Below are positions 53,875-64,000 of a stretch of DNA of 64,000 nucleotides, piece after piece; position 1 is the first letter of the stretch, and the number at the start of each line of letters is the position of its first letter. The stretch comes from Bryum argenteum. Its lineage: Eukaryota > Streptophyta > Bryopsida > Bryales > Bryaceae. Position numbers and translations under genes: made by a program. The notes under the pieces were generated by a model. It saw only the letters and a list, made by a program, of their open reading frames with translations, did not search any database and was not told the DNA's origin. Location of the stretch: assembly GCA_037043015.1 (NCBI GenBank), contig CM073322.1:9001601-9065600 (forward strand), read 5' to 3'.

Positions 53875-56800
53875 TTATCGAACTTGGGGGCCTTGCTTGT
53901 ATGTATCGAAGTTCACCGACAGGTCCGAGTTACTGGAATTATCCTGGTAGCGAGGAACAGGTCGAGGCCCTTGGGCGGGTCCACTATGATCCGTCGTGTA
54001 AGATTGAGAATGTCCAGTCTCCAGGATAATGGCTTCACGAAGCTCCTTTACCACATCCCGCATGAAAGGCCGGTGCACGCCCTTAGGCTCCACGCTCTGA
54101 AGCGCAACCTCCGCCACTTTCCACACACTGTCCATGTTCGGATTGCAGCGCTTGATGACAGGATCCAAGATGCTGTCGATGTCTCCAGCTTGCAGAGATC
54201 TCCGAACCTTGTCGCTGATGTTCCACTGGCTCTTATCTTCCAGCGTGTTGTCAATCGGTTGTCGGCCGCACAGTAGCTCCAAGAGCACCACGCCGAAGCT
54301 GAACACGTCGCTCCTCTCTGTCAAGTTGTTCGTGGACCAGTACTCTGGGTCCAAGTAGCCAGCGGTTCCTTTCACCATAGTGGAGACGTGTGTAGCTCCT
54401 CCTTCCTCAGGACCCAGCCTCGAGAGACCGAAGTCCGCAACCTTGGCAACATACTTGTCGGTGAGGAGGATGTTGCTGCTCTTGACATCACGGTGGATAA
54501 TCGATGGGGTGCAGCCACCGTGAAGATACTCCAGACCTTGTGCAGAGTTCAAGGCAATATCCAGCCGCATCTTCCAGTCCAATGGCTCTTGAATGGCCAG
54601 TGGAGATCCTGCAGCATATGAAGTGATGAGTAAGTCCCAATCCCGTGTGAATACTTCACTGAAAGATGTGCTCAGAGGACGTACCATAGAGATGTTCACG
54701 GACAGTGCCTCTGTGAAGAAACTCGTAGACGAGCATTTGGTTATTGCCCTGAAGGCAATAACCAACTAAAGAAACGAGATTCTTGTGGTGAACTCGTGAC
54801 AGCAGTTGGACTTCATTGTTGAACTCATTCACGCCTTGACGGGAGTTCACATCAGATACTTTCACAGCCACTTCTCGGTTACCAGCGAGCTTGCCGTAGT
54901 AGACGGGACCGAAGCCTCCTTCTCCAATCTTTCTGTTAAAGTTCTGTGTGGCGGACGTGATTTCAGCAAGCGAATACGCCTTCGCTCCTTGAACGCTCCC
55001 CTCCGCCACCGCCGTCGTGCCGTTATTGCCCGCCTTGCCATTGACGTTCCCGTTGCTGAACTGCTGAACTGGCAACTCCGACAACGTGTCTCCCTTCGCC
55101 TGCTTCCGTTTCCGGCAGAAGCAGAGGAGTCCGACTAGAACACCAACAGCGATGACACCGAGCACCCCTCCGACAACACCAGCTATGATACCAATGTTTG
55201 ATGATTTTGACTTGGCGCTCGATGGAGCCGCGGCTGCTGGCACTTTGGGTCCGCCACTCAAAGGATTTCCTCGAATGCTGCACGTCACAGTTCACACAAT
55301 TGGTAAGCACCTGAACAAGCTGATGATCATGCTACATTTCTCTGCATCAAGAAGACTGAGAACTCACCCGCAAATGATAGCCATAACCAAGCCGCAAAAT
55401 CGTGACATTCATAGATTTTTACATACATCACAATCCCATTCTATTCTAAGGAGCTAAACAATTGCAGCAGAGATTGGTTGAAGGTGCGTACTCTATCGCA
55501 AGCCCCGGCCTTGACAAAGCAGCAGGAACCGTCCCTGTGAGGTTGTTGTTGAAGAGGATCCTGAGACGTGGAATCATCAGAACTTAAGAATGCTCGATTT
55601 CTTCGAAAACTATTCAGAGATAGGAGACACAGGTACAAACTTACAGTTCTTTCAATGCTGGAAGGGTTGCCAGTGAGTCAGGAATAGAACCACTCAATTG
55701 ATTATTCGAAAGTGTCCTGCACAGTGTCAAACCGAAACATACTGTCAATGATCCATCCGAACCAACCGGGCCAGGTGAAAGATCACAGAATCGAATTATG
55801 CCCCAATACTTACAAAGATGTAAGAGCCGTCAACTGCGCGAAAGCAACGGGAATCTCGCCAGTGAGGTTGTAGTTATCCAATTTCCTGCAGCCACAACCA
55901 AAAAAAAAGATCAACAATCTCCACAGAAGACTGGTAACACTCCTTCAATTCATGACAACGATACTTACACTTGAACCACTCTCGGGGAAGCTGTACTGCC
56001 GCATCCGATCCAGTCGAGAGGGACAGGCAAACAGGGATCTCCAGACCAACTAGTCAACTTCAAAGCCGTTTTGATGGTCGCAAGCGCAGCCACTGCACAA
56101 GAACACGCTCCATTGTAAGCTAGAATCCGAAATATGCTATATCATTCAACTACTTTTCACCTTCAAGCAGTCCAAAAGTAATATATGGGTTCCCCAATGA
56201 TTCTGAGAAAAATCTTCCAGAATGTACAAATTATACTCAACTCCCCAGATGCTATTTTTAAATCAACATAGAAACCATTTCACAAAATCAAAGATCCACA
56301 TTTCTTGAATGAGTCCAGATATAGCAAGGACTGGAGACTCACCGTCATCAGCGTTAGTCGGCGGCACGAGTTGCGGAAACTTAGCCATAAGCTCGGCGCC
56401 GCTAACAAGCGGAGGATTAACAGACCCAGTCTCGGGCGTCAAGGTGACCACCGACGTATCCGTCAGGGTCATGTTGACCCAGTAATAAACAAGAGGCTTG
56501 TTGATACCGCCAGTTTTGTTATAGATATTGACAGGGGTAAGCGGCAGAGGAGTTCTGTTCGGGATGCTGACTGTGAAGAGTCGTGACGTCGCAGTAGCTG
56601 CGGGATCGATCTCAGAGAAGTATAAGTAAATTATGCAATCGATGCCTAACGATGCAGTTCCGTATTTGTATGGTATGACAAGGTCGGTAAGTGTCGTAGG
56701 AGTTAACGCTGTTTGCAACAGTGGTGATGGTGGCTTGATCCCGAGTCCACCATCGGGAATTGTGACGTTCGTTGAAATTGTTGATGCCCCTACTAACTGC

Positions 56801-58060
56801 GATGGCCACCAAATTCGGTCGTAAGCGTCGTCTGGATACCTGCACGAACCAACCTCGATTCCATTAACTACTACTCTGATGATGAAGCATTTAAAACCTG
56901 AGCATTGTTGGCGGGTATGGCACGAAAGATCTGCAGGAAAGATGGAAGAGTCGAAATCAGAGTGAGAGAAACTATCATGTAGCTAAAAGAGCTGAGATTC
57001 AAATGGTGAGAACAAAATCAATCTTCAGGATTCAATATAACTCCACATCAAATTGGCATGTTTATTATCCCAACTGGAGGTTACAGGTAATTAAAAATCT
57101 ATAATTCAGTAAATTAGTTTTATCCCATGTGGCATTTGAACATTCCATTTTGGCTCATGTGAAGTGCAAGTGATTGTGCTTAACCATTCACCTACTCTAT
57201 CTTGCTATGCACTTCATGGTTTAGAGTAATTATCCTTCCCTTGTTCACTCCCTAGTTTGAAATCAAACATCTCAATTATGTGAATATGGATTTGCATACT
57301 CAACTACACCATCTTGCATACTAAAATTTGCCATTTTACAATCTTTACCCTTGCACTTTTACAATATAAACAAGGGCCAATGGGTTTGAGCCGATGCAAA
57401 CCTGAATTTTGTCGATCCACCGAAGTTTTGACGCAAGAATTGGAACAAAAAGTGGCCTTCATCGAGCCAAGGCTGCACGTAAGCGACAGGATCCAGTAGG
57501 CGAAGCTCAAGGGAGGAGATGAAGGGGGTAGTCAAAGACTTTGGGTCTGGGAAGAGGCACACAGACATGGTGGTTTGATCAACAGCCACACGACGAATAT
57601 ACTCTCGTCGCATGGCAGTCGTCGCATAGACATTGTCGGTAAGATCAACCGTCACGGTAACCGTAGCATCGATGGCCATGTTGAACACGGGTGGTTTGCT
57701 AAGCCCGTCGTAGTTTCCATACCAGAAAGTGGCAGCGATCGAGTAGGTCTGCTCGGACACCACCGGAAGCTCGTAACAGAATTTCTTCCGATTCTCTTTG
57801 AAGTACCGGAGCGTCAGAAGCTCACCGCTGCCTGCTGTCGATGGAGCACCTGCAACTGCGTCCACGTTCGTTCCTACGCCTGTGAAGTTCGCGTCCGGCA
57901 ACCAGTTTATGCCCGTCACTGGATCCGTGTACGCTTCGGCAGCGCCACAATCGATGCTTATGAATCCCTCTTGTGACGGTCCGGTCTGTCCCCATGTTCC
58001 TTTCGCACTCAGTGCCACTATTGTTGCTACTACTAGTGCTATAAGAGGGTGCGTCGTCAT
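53875..58060 (-). CDS. Malectin-like/LRR receptor kinase
   Basis: Eight exons in gene order: 58060-57402, 56839-56343, 56092-55969, 55885-55814, 55716-55645, 55560-55492, 55277-54685, 54608-53875. They sum to 2820 bases, 939 residues plus stop. A signal peptide (MTTHPLIALVVATIVALSAKG) is followed by a malectin-like ectodomain (GFISIDCGAAEAYTDP, RYPDDAYDRIWWP, 'IYLYFSEID'), 'TSWSGDPCLPVPLDWIGC', about three leucine-rich repeats encoded by phase-2 exons of 72, 72 and 69 bases, and a membrane span at about 525-551. The kinase follows: GEGGFGPVYYG, VAVKV, catalytic HRDVKSSNILL (RD type), VADFGLSR and GTAGYLDPEYW. This is the LRR-I (malectin-LRR) receptor class; members such as IOS1 and SIMRK/SYMRK relatives act in immunity and symbiosis. 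Ligand unknown. All kinase motifs are intact. The exon 6 donor was chosen to give 'GLAIDIRGNPL' and is the least certain. Confidence 0.93.
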
Positions 58061-60161
58061 CTTCGCTTCAGCTGCTTACTCCTGCTCACAGTGATCGATT
58101 GTCAAGTAAGAGATTGCTCGAATTCGAACGCTGCTATTGATCACGAACTCCAAAATGGAATCAAGCTCTACATTCGAGCACTAAAGTACAAGAATCTATG
58201 CTATACTTCAAAAATTCGAGCACTGTAATGCATTTTGGCTACGAGATTGTATTTCTGATTGAAGACTGAGGAAACACCGACAGTTTAATCGACACAAGGA
58301 TTCGAAATAGAACTCTAGTGGCTCGAACGGTACCTTCTGTGCTTGGAAGAAAGGCGATTGGTTCGAATTCTTGCCCCCTTTTCTTCGACGCAGCTGCGAC
58401 CAGAAACCAAGCGAAGCACCCGGAATCAGATTTATGTCACCGCTAGAGGAGGATGCTTCAAGGACAGTATAGTCCTACCTCATTGTAACAAAGAGACAAT
58501 GCGTCGATGTAATGACTGACTGCACTACATATGACATTCCAGAATGCAAAACTCGCCGTCCTATGGACCCTGCGAGCCCCAAGCTCAAAACCCAATCCAG
58601 ACTCACACAAGGGTACTGGCGGAAATGCGGAAAGGGTAATTCTCGTGCAGTCAATCGATGATGATTGCGACATAACGGCGCCTACTACGAAGTACGAACC
58701 CACTTGCTCCGTGTAATAAAATCCAACCGGCCAGTACGTGAGCTTTTGTCAGTTGGGCACCGACTGACAAATGAACAGTAGTACTGCACGTTGACATCTT
58801 TGACAAAGGTAGCACCGGCCGTACGGCACTTATCTAGGTATACAACTGTTGCAGAGTTCACGTCCGAATGCCACAACCCACGATGAAACTACATCGGCAG
58901 AAAACTGTCGATTTAGCTTATGCAATCCCAACCTGCTACAAATAAACCCCACTGAAAGTACTTCTACACAGAACTTACGATTCGCTTCACTCTTGCTACA
59001 GTACCATATAAACCCCAGAGAAACTACGTCGCTGTCGATTCAGTTTCCGCATTTCACTCTTCTGCTTCATGCAAGTCTTGCATAAGAATTGTAATGGTAC
59101 AAGCGTCAACTTAGTAAATGGTGTGACCCTCTAAACCACTCATCGAAACGAAAGGATTCCTTGTGTATAGAGTTCTTCAGGTCTCAATGATCCAAACTCA
59201 CCCTTCGTCAACGTACTAGTTCCAATGGCATTCTACGTTCACCTAGCCCATCGCTACATCAACGATAATCGACTCAGAACTGCTGACACATTTCTTTCTT
59301 TGGCTTCGGGGAATCGTAACTATGCATTATCAAAGAGAGTTGGGTGGCCACAAAGCCTTCGTTCTGTGCTAGCTTCTCGTCTTAATGAATCGAACCAACT
59401 CTAACTTCTCCGTTCAGAAACAACCACTCAACCGATAATCTCGGAAGAAGCCCCGAAACTACCCACGATATACACAAGAATGTGACAGTGAACTTGCAGC
59501 TGTTAGAGATTGAAGCAGTCCGAAAGCACTCACCGGCGTTTCTCGGACTCGAACCACGATCACCCCTCCATCTCCGTCGAGAAGTTCAAGCTGCAACAAC
59601 TCTGCTCCATCTCCTTCTGACTAGTCCAGACCTTGGCCATTGGCAGCGATTGGAATGCTAAAAATGGGTGGCCAACTTGAGATTCGGTAACAATGGCGCC
59701 TTTTACCGTTTTAAGAGTCACGTTTCCAGATGGGTGTTTTTTGATAAGAGGCTTATCGGAGTTTTGAGCCAAGCATAGGCTTGTAATAATAGGAAACCGC
59801 GTGAGTTGGTGGCGTAATTTTCGATCAGTACCATCACGTCGTATCGATGCAGCCAAGTGAGATTTACTATCAAGGGGCTTCAAAGTCAATGCTCACTGGC
59901 TTTTGGTATAGGCTCTGTATCAAGTTGACTTCGGGAATCGGCATGGCTGAGTGGCTACAATGCTGCGCCGGTAGTAACCCCGGTGCTTCATCGACGCTGG
60001 CCGACAACTTTGGCATGACCTCACCCGCTTTAGTGGAGGTACATTCTTTTTTTGGGCGCTCGGTAGGTTAATTTTGGCTTCATTCTCTACAACATTTTGG
60101 TTTCTAACTCAATGCGGTGAACGTTGTATAGTAATTTTAATTTCATTGCAACATTCCTATG
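58061..60161. other. Receptor-kinase promoter region and spacer
   Basis: 58061-58450 is presumably promoter/leader of the receptor kinase. The rest has no recognisable gene; short frames are unsupported. Confidence 0.4.
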
Positions 60162-60429
60162 TTAACCCCTGACTCTCCTTTCAACCCGAATCGGGTTTTG
60201 GAGGTTCCCGCAGGAGAAAAACTCAGCCAACTTTGACCATTATAATCTCACAAATGAGGAAAAATGAACGGTTCAAATTTGGTATGTGAGAAGATTGTCA
60301 AGCGAAATTTGAGATCTTACGGTTGCATCTTTTAAATAATGCTTGGATTGAGATTTTTTGAGCTTAATCTAAAGGAAGGTCAAATTTTGTGACTTAGACC
60401 ATTTTGCAACAAGGAGAGTTAGTGGTTAA
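60162..60429. mobile_element. 268-bp MITE of the TTAACCCCTAA family
   Basis: Ends TTAACCCCTGA and TTAGTGGTTAA. Same length as and highly similar along its whole length to 2644-2911 and 62338-62605. Confidence 0.85.
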
Positions 60430-62337
60430 TGGGCAATGCTTCATGGTAGCTACCAGGGAAGCACCCTAGAATCCGTGGAGACCCCCAATGCCATTTTTGA
60501 TGATTTTGGCTTGATTCTCTGCGACATGTTGGATTTATCTCAAAGTTGTGAATGTTGTATAATAATTTTTCAATAGAATATAATTATCCTATGTGAACCT
60601 CATACTTGTACTTGAAATGGACATGTTATCTAGAAGGACAAACACGGTACCCTTAGCATTGAAAAAATAACAATCTAGCAAGACAATGCCGAATCATTGC
60701 CACTCCGAGTCATTCAAAATTTGGAAGTTGGTGAAAAGTAGCAACTACAGTGAACTACACTATTGAGGTGAATAATTATCTCACCACAAATACCACAAAT
60801 AGTGTCTAAACTTTGTAAAAGTTTACTATAGAATCACAGTCTATATTGGCAAGGTTCATTGTAGAGGGTTCATCTCAAGCATTTGAAAGAGTAAATGAAT
60901 GTACACTATGTGACCAATGTAAGTTACAATTAGTGCCTCGCTTTGTAAAAACTTCAAGTACAAACCTACTTTGGTAGTCATATTTATCAATTGACTGTTC
61001 ATAACTAGTGTCAAGGACATTGATTGAATCCAATAGAGTAGTTGACTATGGCAACCATATCTAAGGAATCATTTATATATTTAAGGGTAAACATATGGTA
61101 CATTATTTTTATTTGTGACTTTTACAACTAAGTATCATATGTTTTTAATATCCTCAAGTATTATATAATAAACAGAATTTACATTGATATGTTGTGTAAT
61201 TCAAAGTTTAAACAAAAGAATGCATTAACTACGAATGAACTTGTAGAATTCATGGAAGACCGTGAGATACATTTACTATAAAAAATTAATTATAGAACTT
61301 GCATAACATGTTACTTAGATGTGACCTATTGACAAATTTAACTCCTACTAGACGTCCTTGGGGTATTTTAAGCCTAAAAACCATTTCTAAAAAAAGTGAC
61401 ATAGATAAAATAAAAAACAAGATTTTCATATCTCAATCCTACAAACTTGTAATATATTTGTTGTAGATCATGTGAACCAAAACTTGACTAATGAGACCTT
61501 ATAGATTGCAAGATTGTAACGTTTTAGTGCGCAAAATAGGCTACAAAAAACCACCATTTTCACTTTGAAGTGAAAATACTACCAACATGAAATTTGCAAT
61601 AAAAAAATCACCAATTAGAAAGCTGGTCATTCTCATCTCAAAGACTCTATTATACCAAAAAAATCAACGAATTAGTATCTTGGCCCAAATTGTAGCCATA
61701 CAATGGTGAAAACCGCCAAACATTTCGTGAAGGAAAAATAGTCCAAAAACAGACCCCTTGCACTCAAATTCATGCCGTATCTTCAATACATCTTCAATCC
61801 ATTCAAGGTTTCTACCACTAAAACCAGACTATAATTAGAATCTATTCCAAATAATCCCACAATTTAACTGTGAATGAAGGAGATATAGTTATTCAAAGTT
61901 TATGCCCTTCATCCAAAATGTCGTTTTTCGACACTTGGAACGTGTAGGATTAACGATGAATATGTTTGCAATTACATTGGATAATCTCCATATCAAACCA
62001 CATGAGATGTATATTTTTTAAGTGTGATATACAACGTTCATCTCCCCACAAGTAATTGTTCTCACTTACAAAGCTATTGTGGTTAGAATTGTTGACTTAA
62101 AAAATATATAAAAACTTCACATACATTTGTGCCTCTTCTAAATCAATTCACTTATGAAGATTGTTCCTAGTTGCTCTTGTTTTGGAACTCGCAATAAGAA
62201 CCTCTTTGTTGATAAACTTAAATAGAATCTATATGCAACACATTTTCCCTTAACTTATAATGATCACCTTGGTCATTTTTTTTTTATCAAAATTAGTGTA
62301 TTAATTCCCCTTTGTGGTTGCAGTTATCATCTAGTCA
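60430..62337. other. AT-rich intergenic region
   Basis: No gene, RNA or clear repeat recognised. Confidence 0.5.
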
Positions 62338-62605
62338 TTAACCCCTAACTTTCCTTAAAACCCGAAACAGGTTTCGGAGGTTCCTGCAGGAGGAAAAATC
62401 AGCCAACTTTGATCATTATAATCTCACAAATGAGGAAGAATGAACGGTTCAAATTTGGTATGTGAGAAGAATGTCAAGTGAACTTTGAGATCTTACGGTT
62501 GAATTTTTTGAATAGTTCTTAGATTGAGATTTTTTGAGCTTAATCTAAAGGAAGGTCAAATTTTGTGACTTACACCGTTTTGCAACAAGGAAATTTAGGG
62601 GTTAA
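62338..62605. mobile_element. 268-bp MITE of the TTAACCCCTAA family
   Basis: Ends TTAACCCCTAA and TTAGGGGTTAA, both intact. It is the best-preserved 268-bp copy together with 2644-2911. Confidence 0.88.
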
Positions 62606-62851
62606 TTATTGGTCGGCCACCTTCCACTGGTGCATTTAGCACCTGACTACTTTCTCCAACTAAAGCAGTTCTTGGACGAAAACCACCAAATCGTACATTG
62701 CAATTATCTTTCAAATTAGAACATTTGTCACTTTTAGGTGTTGAATCTTCTAGTTTTTCATCTTGAGCTTTTAAGCATGGATTTTGACATCTAAACCAAG
62801 CATATTGGCCTTTTCTCAAATGATGCACTCTAGACATTCTGCACACATGAT

Positions 62852-63095
62852 CCCCAATTCCGTTAAAATGGCATTATTCTGGTAAAATGGCACACTTCAA
62901 CTTTCTGAACTACAGTTCAAAAACCATGTGATATAATGGAATTTTAAGGTGATATTAGGGAAAATGAATGACAAACAAGTGATATTATAAAAAAAATTGT
63001 GATATTACATAATACACCATTTTGTATGAGCACAAATGTAAGATCTAGTGTGACAAAATGGCACATGGCATAGTGCCATTTTAACGGAATTGGGG
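62852..63095. mobile_element. 244-bp MITE with CAATTCCGTTAAAATGGC termini, copy 2
   Basis: It has a perfect 22-bp terminal inverted repeat beginning CCCCAATTCCGTTAAAATGG. The interior holds repeated 'gtgatatta' motifs and 'ctttctgaactacagttcaa'. It is a reverse-oriented relative of 31413-31688. No target duplication is evident. Confidence 0.88.
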
Positions 63096-64000
63096 TTACA
63101 CATTTTAAAAAAAATTAAAAATAAAAAGAAAAATGACAAGAAGCTCAAGTTAAATAAGATGGTCAATTGATTAGTATGAAAGATTCGCTAATATGACTAG
63201 AGAATAAAGTATGTATTGTATTCAAGATGCAAAGGCTTAATAACATATTTTATACCTATCCAACAAGCTAAATGGAGTTGACATGCGTAGAATCCTGCAC
63301 ATAATGATCTATTTCATCAAACAAGATATCATTTTGTATTGAATTTTTGTTTTCACATTTTATTTTTTTTAGGTTAGACATAATTTGAGAATAAACATGC
63401 AAAATCATGAAAGATGTTTATTTAATCAAAAGGTACCTGTTTTTTAACTCTTGACGACGTTGTTGCAACATCAATGGATTTGGTGTAGAAGTAATATTAT
63501 AATAGCCCACTTCACTTGGGGCACATGGCATCCACAACGGATTATAAACCTATACCAATAAAAATAGTGTGAGTATAATATGTGTACAAATTCAAAACAC
63601 TTATTCATTTCCATATCAAAAACATTCAAGCTCTAAAGGCACTAGTTCTTGAAACGAAAGTTTTATCTTATGCAGAAATCATCTATGAAGCCAAAGTTTT
63701 TAATCATTCTTACAAATTACTACACTAAATTTGATAATTAGTGTTAGATTATTATAAGATTTGAAAATGCTATAAGTTTTCCTTTTGTTTTAAAAAAATT
63801 ACCAAGAGCATTGATTCTCATACTATGTAAGGACCCCCATCTTGGCCAATATAGTGGGTAAAATTATTGAACAACAATAACATGTTTATGTAAATTAGTG
63901 TATCTAACACTATTTATCAAATTTAGTGCAGTGGATTAAAAAAATATATAAGAGGATGAGCATATTTACTCTATTTTGTTCACATTCTAGTTGATCCCAA
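63096..64000. other. AT-rich intergenic region at the window end
   Basis: No feature recognised. Confidence 0.5.

Noticed and set aside
59938..60010. tRNA-like A-box 'tggctgagtgg' suggesting a tRNA-Ser/Leu gene or SINE
   Set aside because: No B-box, no acceptor pairing and no A-tail follow, so it is most likely chance.

Overview
The window is nuclear plant DNA: split genes with GT-AG introns of about 80-560 bases, plant-type families (EXORDIUM, LSD1-finger metacaspase, malectin-LRR receptor kinase, At4g22030-like proteins), two nuclear tRNA genes and AT-rich intergenic DNA full of small non-autonomous transposons. I cannot place it to species. Compact introns and single-copy housekeeping genes in a MITE-rich background suggest an early-diverging land plant such as a bryophyte, but that is inference.

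Layout. 1-10350 is gene-free and built of repeats: a ~270-300-bp tandem array interrupted by an 837-bp element, three head-to-tail copies of a ~268-bp MITE, and several tandem duplications. 10715-11722 is an intronless EXORDIUM-like gene. 13454-17541 is a ten-exon AFG1-type mitochondrial ATPase, followed by an EF-hand remnant. 21707-26329 is a fourteen-exon FIGL1 (fidgetin-like 1) AAA ATPase with a repeated 5' leader. 27460-38400 holds three near-identical, GC-rich, intronless genes of the At4g22030-like membrane-protein family (one on -, two on +) with conserved promoters. 42927-44135 is a small RBR-type ubiquitin ligase in TE-rich DNA. 45648-46372 is SRP19. 50189-52010 is a type I metacaspase, lying between the arms of a ~0.95-kb inverted duplication; each arm carries a tRNA-Glu(UUC) and a tRNA-Phe(GAA) gene, and the second tRNA-Phe is broken by a 220-bp insertion with 20-bp direct repeats. 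53875-58060 (-) is a malectin-like/LRR receptor kinase of 939 codons. 58061-64000 is intergenic with more MITEs.

The genes do not form a pathway. Exon models for AFG1, FIGL1, RBR, SRP19, metacaspase and the receptor kinase were built by hand; every exon sum is a multiple of three and every junction restores a family-consistent reading frame, which supports the models.

The most unusual theme is a set of non-autonomous transposons whose ends read TTAACCCCTAAA...TTTAGGGGTTAA. Two copies sit inside tandem repeats, so uninterrupted neighbouring units act as empty sites. They indicate that the terminal TTAA is the target duplication, a signature of piggyBac- or Kolobok-like transposition that is uncommon in plants.
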